Assembly (NCBI RefSeq): GCF_026625985.1
Contig: NZ_CP113116.1
Span: forward strand, 2,356,001-2,420,000
Source of the DNA: Mycobacterium sp. Aquia_213
GTDB taxonomy: Bacteria > Actinomycetota > Actinomycetes > Mycobacteriales > Mycobacteriaceae
Direction of reading: 5' to 3'
DNA: 64,000 nucleotides
Shown: one piece after another, positions 41,883 through 50,658 of the stretch
Layout: every line of letters starts with the position of its first letter
Numbering within the stretch: position 1 is the stretch's first letter
Made by a program: the position numbers and the translations under genes
The notes under the pieces: model-generated
What the model was told of the DNA's origin: nothing
What the model saw: the letters and a program-made list of their open reading frames with translations, nothing else
Databases searched by the model: none

Positions 41883-42479
41883 GTGAGAGCTCGCGCGTGC
41901 GTGCTGGTCCTGCCGGGTGGCAGGGTGCGCAGCGACGAGGCGTCGCGCTGGTGGCAGCTGGCCAACGTCCGGATGATGTTGGTGGCTGCCGCATTGCGGC
42001 GCCGGTTGGGTCGCGGCGTCGAGGTGCGCCGCGTTCAGTACCGCCTGCGTGGATGGAACAGTCCGCGCTTCGACGCGGTCGCCGATGCCAGCGCGGTACT
42101 TGGCGATATTCGTCGCCGGTTCGAGCCGAAAAGCATTGTGCTGGTTGGACATTCCATGGGCGGCCGGGTCGCGACACGGCTGGCAGCCGGTGGGCAGGTC
42201 GGCGCGGTGGTCGCACTGGCGCCGTACTGGCCGCGCGACGACGGCGACCTGATTGAGCCGCCGACCCGGCTATTGGTCGTGCACGGCACCGCCGATACCC
42301 GCACCGACCCGGAAAGCTCGCGCGTCCAGACGTTGCGGGCTCGGCAGCGTGGGCTGGACGCGCAGTGGGTGGGCATCGAAGGCGAGGGCCACTCCATGGT
42401 TCGGCGATATTTTGAATGGCACCGGCGCACAGTCGATTTCGTTGACGAATATCTGTCGGGTGCTGCTGAAATCACTTGA
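41883..42479 (+). CDS. Alpha/beta hydrolase
   Basis: This 198-residue protein starts at GTG 41883, directly at the previous stop. The nucleophile elbow is VLVGHSMGGRVATRLA with Ser in GHSMG. Asp in VVHGTADTRTDPESS and His in GEGHSMVRRYFE complete the triad. It is a compact dienelactone hydrolase-like or lysophospholipase-like enzyme lacking a lid. The substrate is unknown. In M. tuberculosis a related domain may be joined to another protein in this neighbourhood; here it is free-standing. Confidence 0.85.
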   Translation: MRARACVLVLPGGRVRSDEASRWWQLANVRMMLVAAALRRRLGRGVEVRRVQYRLRGWNSPRFDAVADASAVLGDIRRRFEPKSIVLVGHSMGGRVATRLAAGGQVGAVVALAPYWPRDDGDLIEPPTRLLVVHGTADTRTDPESSRVQTLRARQRGLDAQWVGIEGEGHSMVRRYFEWHRRTVDFVDEYLSGAAEIT

Positions 42480-42532
42480 GTCACTTTGGTTTCAGCGGCC
42501 TCAAGGCAGGGTGTTCTGTCGGTGGCCCGCGA

Positions 42533-42538
42533 TATCAT
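42533..42538 (+). promoter_or_regulatory. -10 element for leaderless transcription of the DUF222/HNH gene
   Basis: TATCAT lies six bases before ATG 42545. Confidence 0.5.
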
Positions 42539-42544
42539 TCGAAC

Positions 42545-43900
42545 ATGAGTTCGAGTGGCCGCGAGGAGATCGTCGAGGATTTCGACGCGCTGCGCAGCGC
42601 GGTGTCGCGCGTTGTGGGGCACTCCTACGACGTGTTGACCACCCCGGAACGGCTGTCGTTGTTGGAGCGGCTCGAGCAGGAGACGCGGCGGTTGCGGGTC
42701 CCGGGGCATGAGTTGATCAATCAGATCGCCGAGCAGGCCACGCCGGAAGAGTTGGGCGGCAAGGTTTCTCATGCCCTCGCCGACCGGCTGCGCATCTCTC
42801 GTGGGGAGGCCTGCCGGCGCATTGCCGAGGCCGCCGATTTGGGGCCGCGGCGCGCGATCACCGGCGAGCCGCTGCCGCCACTTCTGACTGCGTCGGCCGC
42901 GGCCCAGCGCGACGGCAAGATCGGCCCAGCCCACATCGCGGTGATCCGCCAGTTCTTCGACCGGTTGGCGCAGTCGGTGGACATTGGGACCCGGGAATGC
43001 GCCGAGAAAGATCTGGCCGAACACGCCACCCAATATCGGCCCGACCAGGTGGCCAAGCTCGCCAACCGGCTTGCCGATTGCCTCAACCCCGACGGCAATT
43101 ACACGGACAACGACCGCGCCCGCCGACGCGGACTGATCCTGGGCAACCAGGGCATTGACGGCATGTCGCCGCTGCGCGGCTGGCTGACCCCGGAAGCCCG
43201 CGCCACCCTGGAGGCGGTGTTAGCGAAGCTCGCCGCACCGGGGATGTGCAACCCCGAGGACGACACGCCCGTCGTCGACGGCCCGCCCGCTGACGCACGA
43301 CGCGACATCCGGTCGACGGCCCAGCGCAACCACGACGGACTCAACGCCGCGTTACGGGCACTGCTGGCCGGTGGAAAGCTGGGGCAGCACAACGGTTTAC
43401 CCGCCACGATCATCGTGACGACCACGCTGAAAGATCTCCAAGCCGCGACTGGTAAGGGACTCACCGCTGGCGGCGCCCTACTGCCGATGACTGATGTGAT
43501 CCGCCTGGCTCGCCACGCCCATCACTACCTGGCGATCTTCGACGAGGGCAATGCCATCGGCTTGTATCACACCAAACGATTGGCTTCGCCCGGTCAACGA
43601 ATAGTGCTGTGCGCCAAGGATCGTGGTTGCACACACCCCGGCTGCGACGTGCCCGGCTATTTGTGCGAGGTCCACCACGTCGAAGACTGGGCCGACACGC
43701 ACCGCACCGACATCGACCAGCTCACCTTCGCGTGCGGCACTCATCACAAACTTCTCGAGGCCGGCTGGACCACCCGAAAACGCAGAGACGGCTCGACGGA
43801 GTGGATCCCGCCGCCCCACCTCGAACGCGGTCGGTCGCGGGTGAACACCTTCCATCATCCCGAGAATCTTCTGGCAGACGACGAAGATGGTGCGGCTTAG
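42545..43900 (+). CDS. DUF222 and HNH endonuclease domain protein (13E12-repeat type)
   Basis: This 451-residue protein has an N-terminal DUF222 domain (about 20-320; ISRGEACRRIAEAADLGPRR) and a C-terminal HNH nuclease motif: CAKDRGCTHPGCDVPGYLCEV... with HHVEDWADTHRTD and ACGTHHKLLEAGW. The Cys residues form a zinc knuckle around the His-Asn-His-type site. Actinobacterial genomes carry many such copies (REP13E12 family in M. tuberculosis), thought to be mobile or phage-linked, though no terminal repeats or transposase are seen here. ATG 42545 is used because of the leaderless -10. Its stop overlaps that of pyrD by four bases. Confidence 0.88.
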   Translation: MSSSGREEIVEDFDALRSAVSRVVGHSYDVLTTPERLSLLERLEQETRRLRVPGHELINQIAEQATPEELGGKVSHALADRLRISRGEACRRIAEAADLGPRRAITGEPLPPLLTASAAAQRDGKIGPAHIAVIRQFFDRLAQSVDIGTRECAEKDLAEHATQYRPDQVAKLANRLADCLNPDGNYTDNDRARRRGLILGNQGIDGMSPLRGWLTPEARATLEAVLAKLAAPGMCNPEDDTPVVDGPPADARRDIRSTAQRNHDGLNAALRALLAGGKLGQHNGLPATIIVTTTLKDLQAATGKGLTAGGALLPMTDVIRLARHAHHYLAIFDEGNAIGLYHTKRLASPGQRIVLCAKDRGCTHPGCDVPGYLCEVHHVEDWADTHRTDIDQLTFACGTHHKLLEAGWTTRKRRDGSTEWIPPPHLERGRSRVNTFHHPENLLADDEDGAA

Positions 43901-44997
43901 GCCGGCGGGGTGCCGGGATTCTGCGCCGCCGACCCAACCGCCTCACTTAGCGAGGCGAAGCCCCCGTCGTGCAGCCGTCGGGCGATGCCGTCGTGAATGT
44001 GCTTGGGCCACAAGCCGCCTCCGTAGATGAAACCGGTATAGCCCTGCAGCAGTGAGGCGCCCGCGATGATGCGCTCCCACGCGTCGTCGGCGGTCTCGAT
44101 GCCCCCGACGCTGATCAGCACCAGACGATCGCCGACCCGGCGGTAGAGCCGGCGCAGCACTTCGGCGGCGCGGTGTGCCACCGGCGGTCCGGAGATGCCG
44201 CCGGGGCCGAGCTCGTCGACCCCCGGCGTGCGCAGGCCGTCGCGCGACACGGTCGTGTTGGTTGCGACGATCCCGGCCAGCCCCAGCTCGACGGCCAGGT
44301 CCGCGATGTCGTCGACGTCGGAATCGGAGACGTCCGGGGCGATCTTGACCAGCACGGGCACCGACGTCTCGGCGAGGACGGCCGACAGGATGGGCCGCAG
44401 CGACTCCACCGCCTGCAGATCGCGCAGCCCCGGCGTGTTCGGCGAGCTGACATTGACCACCAGATACGACGCCAGCGGGGCGACCAGCCGGGCGCTGGCC
44501 CGGTAGTCCTCGACAGCCTCGGCGGCCGGTGTCACCTTGGTCTTGCCGATGTTCACCCCGATCGGCACGTCCGGCTGATGGCGGGCGAGACGGGCGGCCA
44601 GCGCCCCGGCCCCGTGATTGTTGAACCCCATCCGGTTCAGCAGCGCCCGATCCTCGGGCAGCCGGAACAGGCGCGGCGCCGGGTTGCCGGGCTGTGGGTG
44701 CGCGGTGACGGTCCCGACCTCCGCGTACCCGAAACCCAAGGCGCCCCAGGTACGCAGCCCCATGCCGTCCTTGTCGAAGCCGGCGGCCAGCCCCAGCGGC
44801 GCGGGGAAGCGCACCCCGAACACCGTGCTGGCCAACACCGGATCGACCGGGCCCAGCAGCCGGTGCAGCAGCCGACGCGGCACCGCGACGGCGGTCGCGG
44901 CGCGCAAGGCGGCGAAAACGATCGTGTGAATGCGTTCGGGCGGGATTACGAAAAACAGCCGGCGCAGCAGGGCGTACGGACCGCTATCCACCGTCAC
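43897..44997 (-). CDS. pyrD: Dihydroorotate dehydrogenase (quinone), class 2
   Basis: This 366-residue membrane-associated FMN enzyme oxidises dihydroorotate to orotate with quinone in pyrimidine synthesis. The N-terminal amphipathic helices (about 1-45) are the membrane and quinone tunnel of class 2 enzymes. AAGFDKDGMGLRTW, NRMGFNNHGAGALA, IGVNIGKTK and VNVSSPNTPGLRDL (catalytic Ser) are present, followed by GGISGPPVAHRAAEVL and the phosphate site ISVGGIETADDAW and GASLLQGYTGF. GTG 44997 overlaps the DUF5703-like gene by four bases, so they are coupled. Confidence 0.95.
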   Translation of the reverse strand: MTVDSGPYALLRRLFFVIPPERIHTIVFAALRAATAVAVPRRLLHRLLGPVDPVLASTVFGVRFPAPLGLAAGFDKDGMGLRTWGALGFGYAEVGTVTAHPQPGNPAPRLFRLPEDRALLNRMGFNNHGAGALAARLARHQPDVPIGVNIGKTKVTPAAEAVEDYRASARLVAPLASYLVVNVSSPNTPGLRDLQAVESLRPILSAVLAETSVPVLVKIAPDVSDSDVDDIADLAVELGLAGIVATNTTVSRDGLRTPGVDELGPGGISGPPVAHRAAEVLRRLYRRVGDRLVLISVGGIETADDAWERIIAGASLLQGYTGFIYGGGLWPKHIHDGIARRLHDGGFASLSEAVGSAAQNPGTPPA

Positions 44998-45248
44998 AGT
45001 TCCGGCTGATCGGGCCGTCGGTCACTGACACGAGACTTCTTGCGGCGCAACAACACCCGTCTGCTACCGTCGTTATACAGTCGCACCCGGGTGAGCTCCC
45101 AGCCACGGTATTCGGCCTCGATGGACAGCCGGATGGAGGCGGTGAGCCTGGTGACTTCCGGCGGCAGGCGCAGCGGCACCCACTCGTAGTCGTCCGACAT
45201 GTCCGCGACCCAGCCCGCCGGCAGCCGACTCCACCGCGCCGCCGTCAA
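44994..45248 (-). CDS. Small conserved protein, DUF5703-like
   Basis: This 84-residue protein is read from TTG 45248, whose last bases form the lppL stop (TTGA), while its own stop overlaps the pyrD start. ATG 45200 in the same frame is an alternative giving 68 residues. The core DDYEWVPLRLPPEVTRLTAS followed by EYRGWELTRVRLYNDGSRRV resembles an actinobacterial family I remember as DUF5703, always small and basic at the end. No function is known. It lies between a lipoprotein and pyrD in a three-gene coupled unit. Confidence 0.7.
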   Translation of the reverse strand: MTAARWSRLPAGWVADMSDDYEWVPLRLPPEVTRLTASIRLSIEAEYRGWELTRVRLYNDGSRRVLLRRKKSRVSDRRPDQPEL

Positions 45249-46303
45249 CGCGTTCCCGCCGCGCGCTCGATGACCTGGACCCCTGCACCGGAGCCCGACA
45301 CCACGTACAAGGTGTCCGAAGCTTCGTCAAAGGCCAGCGAGTTGGGTTGCTGCACAGTTGGGTAACGCACCTTTTCGACGGGAATTCCGGTTGATAAATC
45401 GTAACCAATAACCATATTCGATGCGGTTTGTGACACCCAGGCCAAATCGGGAGAGCCGGCCAATCCGTACGGGGCCTGCCGCACCGGGTAGGCCTGCCGC
45501 AGGATCAGCGGGTCGACCCCGTACACCAGCAGTTCGTCGCCGCGGGTGTCGGCCACCAGGACCCGGCCCACCGGATCGGCGGCCATGGTGGTTGCGCCGG
45601 CGCCGGCCCGCAGCGACTGAGCGACATGTCCGTCGGCGCCGATCGTCGTCACCGAAGTCTGACCGCGATCCAGCACCACTGTCGTATTGCCTTGTGTGAC
45701 AAGCCAATCGACCCGGGCGAAGATCTTCGTCCGGTTCTCGACCGCGGGGCTCCCCGAGCCGCCGGGCGGGGCGAGGGTGTACACGGCGCCGTCGGCGCTG
45801 CCCAGCACCAGCTTGCCGTCGGCGCGGCGCGCGATCGCAGTGAAGTCCACGTTCGGCGCGGCATTCACCTGTGCGGTGTGGCCGCCGGCCAGATCCACCG
45901 CGAAGTAGCCGCCGTGGGTGGCCAGGTAGGCGGTGCCGTGACCGTCGCCGGTCACCGCGGTCGCCGGGCCCGGCAGCCCGATGACACGCGGCGCGACCTG
46001 CCCTGGACCGAACACCGCGAGGCTGGCGGGTGCTCCCGGATCGCTGCCGGGCGTCAGCACCGCCAGCTGGTGCGTGCCGTCGTCGAAGACCGTCGCCGCG
46101 GCGGGCCCGGCCAGCGGCCGCACCGTGCCGGACGGAGTCTGCGATGCCGGTGGCGACTGGGCGGGATGCGCCGCTTCGATGGTCGGCGGGGCGCTGGTGA
46201 GCGGATTCGATGAACAACCAGCGACCAACGTCAGCAAAGCTATCAGTCCAACAAAACATCGTTGAACTGCAAATGTCTCGTATCTAAGCCGTGATAGCAA
46301 CAA
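45245..46303 (-). CDS. lppL: Lipoprotein LppL with beta-propeller-like repeats
   Basis: This protein of about 352 residues has an N-terminal signal (RCFVGLIALLTLVAGCSS) with lipobox VAGC and acylated Cys. The mature part has repeated blades of about 45 residues (GHGTAYLATHGGYFAVDLAG, KLVLGSADGAVYTLAP, GRVLVADTRGDELLVYG), typical of a YVTN-type beta-propeller on the outer membrane face. It matches M. tuberculosis LppL (Rv2138). TTG 46303 was chosen with AAGG upstream; ATG 46369 in the same frame would add 22 residues. TAGAAT near 46334-46339 on the minus strand is a plausible -10. Its function is unknown. Confidence 0.85.
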   Translation of the reverse strand: MLLSRLRYETFAVQRCFVGLIALLTLVAGCSSNPLTSAPPTIEAAHPAQSPPASQTPSGTVRPLAGPAAATVFDDGTHQLAVLTPGSDPGAPASLAVFGPGQVAPRVIGLPGPATAVTGDGHGTAYLATHGGYFAVDLAGGHTAQVNAAPNVDFTAIARRADGKLVLGSADGAVYTLAPPGGSGSPAVENRTKIFARVDWLVTQGNTTVVLDRGQTSVTTIGADGHVAQSLRAGAGATTMAADPVGRVLVADTRGDELLVYGVDPLILRQAYPVRQAPYGLAGSPDLAWVSQTASNMVIGYDLSTGIPVEKVRYPTVQQPNSLAFDEASDTLYVVSGSGAGVQVIERAAGTR

Positions 46304-46397
46304 CCAACCTTGGTTCGGCGGACATTGAATACAAATTCTAAGGAACGGTTCCGCATCCAATAGGGCCATGTTGCCCACATCTGCCGTACTGGAGAGG

Positions 46398-46403
46398 TAT
46401 GGT
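46398..46403 (+). promoter_or_regulatory. -10 element for leaderless transcription of the Rv2137c-like gene
   Basis: TATGGT lies six bases before ATG 46410. Confidence 0.5.
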
Positions 46404-46409
46404 CGGATT

Positions 46410-46712
46410 ATGACCGTCACCGCTGACCGGCATACCGCAGACAAGGAGTTTGCTGTCGAAGACATTTCGACAGGGATCTTTGCGAGCGGATATGGGCAAG
46501 TCGGTGACGGACGCAGTTTTTCGTTTCACATTGAGCATCGCTCGCTCGTCGTCGAAATTTACCGGCCACGCCTTTCCGGGCCCGTTCCGCAGGCCGAGGA
46601 TGTGGTCGCGACCGCCGTGCGGGGCCTGGTTGACATCGACCTCACCGACGAGCGCAGTTTGACCGCGGCGGTGCGTGACTCGGTCGCGCGAGCAATCCCC
46701 GTGCCGCGCTAG
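46410..46712 (+). CDS. Small conserved mycobacterial protein (position of Rv2137c)
   Basis: This 100-residue cytoplasmic protein (MTVTADRHTADKEFAVEDIS...) has no signal or membrane segment. It is a mixed beta-alpha protein ending in SLTAAVRDSVARAIPVPR. It sits where M. tuberculosis has Rv2137c, between lppL and uppP. ATG 46410 is chosen because TATGGT ends six bases upstream, which suggests a leaderless mRNA; an upstream ATG at 46368 is in the same frame. I do not recognise a domain. Confidence 0.7.
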   Translation: MTVTADRHTADKEFAVEDISTGIFASGYGQVGDGRSFSFHIEHRSLVVEIYRPRLSGPVPQAEDVVATAVRGLVDIDLTDERSLTAAVRDSVARAIPVPR

Positions 46713-46742
46713 TCGCCCTCGGTAGCCGCCACCCGCACCAGG

Positions 46743-46748
46743 TACGGT
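46743..46748 (+). promoter_or_regulatory. -10 element for leaderless transcription of uppP
   Basis: TACGGT lies seven bases before GTG 46756. Confidence 0.45.
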
Positions 46749-46755
46749 CGTCGTC

Positions 46756-47604
46756 GTGGCAGCGGTTTCGGCGATGTCGTGGTGGCAGGTCAGCGTGCTG
46801 TCGGTGGTGCAGGGTTTGACCGAGTTCCTGCCGGTCTCGTCGTCCGGGCACCTGGCGATCGTGTCGCGGGTCTTTTTCGCCGGGGACGCCGGCGCCTCGT
46901 TCACCGCGGTCAGCCAGTTGGGCACCGAAGCCGCCGTGCTCGTCTATTTCGCACGCGACATCTGGCGCATCCTCATTGCCTGGTTCAAAGGACTGGCCGC
47001 CAAGGCACGGCGCGATCTCGACTACTGGATGGGCTGGTACGTCATCATCGGCAGCATCCCGATCTGCGTGCTGGGCCTGTTGTTCAAGGACGAGATCCGC
47101 TCCGGGGTGCGCAACCTCTGGGTCGTTGCGACGGCGATGGTGGTCTTCTCGGCCGTCATCGCGCTGGCCGAGTACCTGGGCCGGCAGACCCGTCACGTCG
47201 AGGAGCTGAACTGGCGCGACGCACTGGCGGTCGGGGCCGCGCAATGCCTGGCGCTGATCCCGGGCGTGTCCCGATCCGGGTCGACGATCAGCGCGGGGCT
47301 GTTTCTGGGACTCGACCGCGAGCTGTCCGCCCGGTTCGGCTTCCTGCTGGCCATCCCCGCGGTGTTCGCCTCGGGGCTGTTCTCGCTCCCGGACGCCTTC
47401 CATCCGGTCACTTCGGGCATGAGCGCCACCGGCCCGCAGCTGCTGGTGTCCACCCTGATCGCGTTCGTCATCGGGCTGAGCGCGGTCGCTTGGTTCCTGC
47501 GGTTTCTGGTGCGGCACAGCATGTACTGGTTCGTGGGCTATCGAGTGGTGGCCGGCGCCGTCGTGCTGATCCTGCTGGCGACCGGAACGGTGGCCGCGAC
47601 ATGA
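46756..47604 (+). CDS. uppP: Undecaprenyl/decaprenyl diphosphate phosphatase UppP (BacA)
   Basis: This 282-residue polytopic membrane protein recycles the polyprenyl carrier for peptidoglycan and arabinogalactan synthesis and gives bacitracin tolerance. The two family motifs are QGLTEFLPVSSSGHLAI near the N-terminus and IPGVSRSGSTISAGLFLG (about 173-190), which form the active site. About eight hydrophobic segments are seen. GTG 46756 fits a leaderless start; ATG 46774 (MSWWQVS) is an alternative. The phosphatase gene overlaps its stop, giving a coupled pair. It belongs functionally with murX and murG. Confidence 0.95.
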   Translation: MAAVSAMSWWQVSVLSVVQGLTEFLPVSSSGHLAIVSRVFFAGDAGASFTAVSQLGTEAAVLVYFARDIWRILIAWFKGLAAKARRDLDYWMGWYVIIGSIPICVLGLLFKDEIRSGVRNLWVVATAMVVFSAVIALAEYLGRQTRHVEELNWRDALAVGAAQCLALIPGVSRSGSTISAGLFLGLDRELSARFGFLLAIPAVFASGLFSLPDAFHPVTSGMSATGPQLLVSTLIAFVIGLSAVAWFLRFLVRHSMYWFVGYRVVAGAVVLILLATGTVAAT

Positions 47605-48341
47605 CCGTCATCCTGTTGCGTCACGGCCGCTCGACCTCGAACACCGCGGGCGTCCTGGCCGGCCGTTCCGAGGGCGTCGATCTCGACGACAAGGGCCGCG
47701 AGCAGGCCGTGGGGTTGATCGACCGCATCGGCGACCTGCCGATCCGCGCGGTGGTCACCTCGCCGCTGCTGCGTTGCCGGAACACGGTCGCGCCGCTGGC
47801 CGAGGCGTTGTGCCTGGAGCCGCTCGTTGAGGATCGGCTCGCCGAGGTGGACTACGGCGAGTGGACGGGCCGCAAGATCGGCGAGCTGGCCAATGAGCCG
47901 CTGTGGCGGGTGGTGCAGGCGCACGCCAGCGCGGCGGTGTTTCCCGGTGGCGAGGGGTTGGCGCAAGTGCAGTCGCGCGCGGTCGCCGCGGTGCGCGAAC
48001 ACGACCGGCGGCTGAGCGAGGAGCACGGCGGCGACGCGCTGTGGGTGGCTTGTACTCACGGTGATGTGATCAAGTCGTTGATCGCCGACGCGTATGGGAT
48101 GCATCTGGACGGGTTCCAGCGCGTCACCGCCGACCCCGCGTCGGTGAGTGTGATCCGGTACACCACGCTGCGGCCGTTCGTGTTACACGTCAACCACACC
48201 GGTGGACGGCTGGCCGCGGCATTGCGGGCCGGACCCCCACCCAAGACTGACCCCGAAAGCGACAAACCCGAAGAGTCGCAACAACAACCGGCCGAGGCGG
48301 AGCCGTCGAGCGACGCGGTCGTCGGGGGATCCACTGACTAA
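47601..48341 (+). CDS. Histidine phosphatase / phosphoglycerate mutase-like protein (Rv2135c homologue)
   Basis: This 246-residue protein starts with ATGA overlapping the uppP stop. The catalytic RHG is in VILLRHGRSTSNTAG (His8); RSEGVDLDDKGREQA, TSPLLRCRNTV and VACTHGDVIKSLIADA (second His) complete the site. It belongs to an actinobacterial subfamily usually next to the DUF3090 gene, as here. The substrate is unknown. A disordered, Pro/Glu/Ser-rich tail (about 210-246) ends it. Confidence 0.9.
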   Translation: MTVILLRHGRSTSNTAGVLAGRSEGVDLDDKGREQAVGLIDRIGDLPIRAVVTSPLLRCRNTVAPLAEALCLEPLVEDRLAEVDYGEWTGRKIGELANEPLWRVVQAHASAAVFPGGEGLAQVQSRAVAAVREHDRRLSEEHGGDALWVACTHGDVIKSLIADAYGMHLDGFQRVTADPASVSVIRYTTLRPFVLHVNHTGGRLAAALRAGPPPKTDPESDKPEESQQQPAEAEPSSDAVVGGSTD

Positions 48342-48404
48342 CTCGGTTGCAGCAACCGAATCGAATCGCCTTGCGACGGCAACAGCCGGTATTTTGGAGG
48401 TGCC

Positions 48405-48992
48405 ATGGCTCGCGCAATCCATGTATTCCGCACACCCGACCGCTTCGTGGCCGGGACCGTCGGTCAGCCCGGAAATCGCACCTTCTACATCCAAGCGGTG
48501 GGCGACTCCCGGGTGGTGTCGGTGGTGCTGGAGAAGCAACAGGTCGCCGTGCTCGCCGAACGCATCGGTGCGCTGCTGCTCGAGGTGAACCGCCGATTCG
48601 GCACACCCGTCCCGCCGGAGCCGGCCGAGGTCGACGACCTCAACCCGCTCATCACACCGGTCGACGCTGAGTTCCGGGTCGGGACGATGGGCCTGGGCTG
48701 GGACTCGGAGGCCCAAACCGTGGTGGTCGAACTGCTGGCCGTCACCGACGCCGAGTTCGACGCCTCGGTGGTGCTCGACGACACCGACGAAGGCCCCGAC
48801 GCGGTGCGGGTGTTTTTGACCCCGGAGTCGGCGCGGCAGTTCGCCACCCGATCCAATCGCGTGATCTCGGCGGGACGTCCGCCATGCCCCCTGTGCGACG
48901 AACCGCTGGACCCCGCGGGCCACATCTGCCCGCGCGCCAACGGTTATAACCGCAGTGCGCTACTGGGGTCCAACGATGAACCCGAGGAATGA
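48405..48992 (+). CDS. DUF3090 family protein (Rv2134c homologue)
   Basis: This 195-residue protein starts at ATG 48405 behind TTTGGAGGTG. It begins MARAIHVFRTPDRFVAGTVG, the DUF3090 hallmark, and has a C-terminal zinc-ribbon motif CPLCDEPLDPAGHICPR (about 163-179). Two beta-rich halves lie between. The function is unknown. In actinobacteria it forms a three-gene group with a histidine phosphatase and an SCO1664-like kinase-fold protein, exactly the order here. The next gene starts within its 3' end. Confidence 0.88.
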   Translation: MARAIHVFRTPDRFVAGTVGQPGNRTFYIQAVGDSRVVSVVLEKQQVAVLAERIGALLLEVNRRFGTPVPPEPAEVDDLNPLITPVDAEFRVGTMGLGWDSEAQTVVVELLAVTDAEFDASVVLDDTDEGPDAVRVFLTPESARQFATRSNRVISAGRPPCPLCDEPLDPAGHICPRANGYNRSALLGSNDEPEE

Positions 48993-49791
48993 CGATCGAG
49001 AGGTCTTGCGGGACGGCGAGCTGACGATTCTCGGACGGATCCGCTCGGCCAGTAACGCCACCTTCCTGTGCGAGTCCACGCTCGGCGAGTCCAGCGTGCA
49101 CTGCGTCTACAAGCCGGTCTCCGGTGAGCAGCCGCTCTGGGACTTCCCTGACGGGACGCTGGCCGGCCGCGAACTTGCCGCGTATCAGGTTTCGACGCAG
49201 CTGGGCTGGAACCTGGTGCCCTACACCATCATTCGCCACGGTCCGGCAGGGCCGGGCATGTTGCAGCTGTGGGTGCAGCAGCCCGGCGACGCGGTGGACA
49301 GCGATCCGCGGCCCGGGCCGGATCTGGTCGACCTGTTTCCCGCGGGCCGGCAGCAGCCGGGTTATCTGCCGGTGCTACGGGCCCACGACTACAGCGGCGA
49401 CGAGGTCATCCTGATGCACGCCGACGACATTCGCTTGTGGCGGATGGCGGTTTTCGACGTGCTGATCAACAACGCCGACCGCAAGGGCGGGCACGTCCTG
49501 CGCGACCTCGAGGGCCACATCTACGGCGTCGATCACGGGGTCTGCCTGCACGTCGAGAACAAACTGCGCACGGTGCTGTGGGGATGGGCCGGCAAGCCGA
49601 TCGACGATCCGACCCTGGCGTCCGTCGCCGGCCTGGCCGACGCGCTGGCCGGCGAGCTCGGCGATGCGCTGGCCGGGCAGATCACCCGGACGGAGATCGC
49701 GGCACTGGGCGCGCGGGCGCACGCGCTGCTGGACAACCCGGTGATGCCCGTCCCCAATCGGCATCGGCCCATTCCCTGGCCCGCGTTTTAG
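48976..49791 (+). CDS. SCO1664-family protein with PI3/PI4-kinase-like fold (Rv2133c homologue)
   Basis: This 271-residue protein starts at ATG 48976, overlapping the DUF3090 gene by 17 bases. The segment VFDVLINNADRKGGHVL (about 160-175) is like the N-x-D-R-x-x-x-N catalytic loop of PI3/PI4 kinases, and YGVDHGVCLHVENKLRTVLWGW is like their metal-binding DxG region. CVYKPVSGEQPLWDFPDGTLAGRE near the start carries the nucleotide-binding Lys and Glu. Its activity and target are unknown. With the two preceding genes it forms a conserved actinobacterial set. Confidence 0.85.
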   Translation: MNPRNDDREVLRDGELTILGRIRSASNATFLCESTLGESSVHCVYKPVSGEQPLWDFPDGTLAGRELAAYQVSTQLGWNLVPYTIIRHGPAGPGMLQLWVQQPGDAVDSDPRPGPDLVDLFPAGRQQPGYLPVLRAHDYSGDEVILMHADDIRLWRMAVFDVLINNADRKGGHVLRDLEGHIYGVDHGVCLHVENKLRTVLWGWAGKPIDDPTLASVAGLADALAGELGDALAGQITRTEIAALGARAHALLDNPVMPVPNRHRPIPWPAF

Positions 49792-49823
49792 GGTCCGGTA
49801 TTGCCGTCGGCGATACTGAAGCG

Positions 49824-50612
49824 GTGAGCCCGGCCGCCGATGAGATGACTGACGCCGAATTGGCCGCCGATCTCGCCGCCGACGCGGGGGAACTGCTGCT
49901 GAAAGTGCGCGAGGAGATCGGGTTCGGTCATCCCTGGATGCTCGGCGACGCGGGCGACAGCCTGGCCAACGAGCTGATCCTGCGGCGGCTGCGCGCCGAG
50001 CGTCCCGACGACGCGGTGCTCAGCGAGGAAGCCTATGACGATCTCAAGCGGCTCAAGCACGACCGGGTGTGGATCATCGACCCGGTGGACGGCACCCGCG
50101 AGTTCTCCACCCCGGGGCGTGACGACTGGGCGGTACACATCGCGCTGTGGCAGCGTCCCACCGATGGCCGACGCGAAATCACCGATGCGGCAGTCTCTTT
50201 GCCGGCCCGGGACAACATCGTGTATCGCAGTGACACGGTGACCGACAGCCAGGCGCGGGTCGGGATTCCACACACGTTGCGGATCGCCGTCAGTGCCACC
50301 CGGCCACCGGCCGTGCTGCATCGCATGCGGCAGTCGCTGGCGATCCAGCCGGTCGGCATCGGCTCGGCCGGCGCCAAGGCGATGGCCATCATCGACGGTG
50401 ACGTCGACGCCTATCTGCACGCCGGCGGCCAATGGGAATGGGATTCGGCGGCGCCGGCGGGGGTGGTGATGGCCGCGGGTATGCACGCGTCGCGACTGGA
50501 CGGCTCGCCGATGCGCTACAACCAGGAGGACCCGTACCTGCCGGACTTCGTGATGTGTCGCGCCGAAGTGGCGCCGATCCTGCTCGGCGCCATCCGCGAC
50601 GCCTGGCGCTAG
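49824..50612 (+). CDS. cysQ: 3'-phosphoadenosine 5'-phosphatase CysQ
   Basis: This 262-residue lithium-sensitive inositol monophosphatase-type enzyme hydrolyses PAP/PAPS in sulfate assimilation and also dephosphorylates sugars in M. tuberculosis. Metal-binding motifs are LSEEAYDD (Glu), WIIDPVDGTREFS (Asp86-Thr91), and EWDSAAPAGVVMAAG. GTG 49824 follows GATACT by six bases, so it may be leaderless. It lies 46 bases before mshC; both belong to sulfur and thiol metabolism. Confidence 0.93.
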   Translation: MSPAADEMTDAELAADLAADAGELLLKVREEIGFGHPWMLGDAGDSLANELILRRLRAERPDDAVLSEEAYDDLKRLKHDRVWIIDPVDGTREFSTPGRDDWAVHIALWQRPTDGRREITDAAVSLPARDNIVYRSDTVTDSQARVGIPHTLRIAVSATRPPAVLHRMRQSLAIQPVGIGSAGAKAMAIIDGDVDAYLHAGGQWEWDSAAPAGVVMAAGMHASRLDGSPMRYNQEDPYLPDFVMCRAEVAPILLGAIRDAWR

Positions 50613-50645
50613 CGGGTCGTCAGCGGGCCGTATCGTCACCGGGCT

Positions 50646-50651
50646 TAAAGT
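50646..50651 (+). promoter_or_regulatory. -10 element for leaderless transcription of mshC
   Basis: TAAAGT lies seven bases before ATG 50659. Confidence 0.4.
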
Positions 50652-50658
50652 CGACAGC

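Noticed and set aside
42545..43900. Insertion sequence or prophage at the HNH gene
   Set aside because: No transposase, integrase, terminal inverted repeats or target duplication could be found. The tRNA-Leu at 39761 also has no integrase or att-like repeat beside it.
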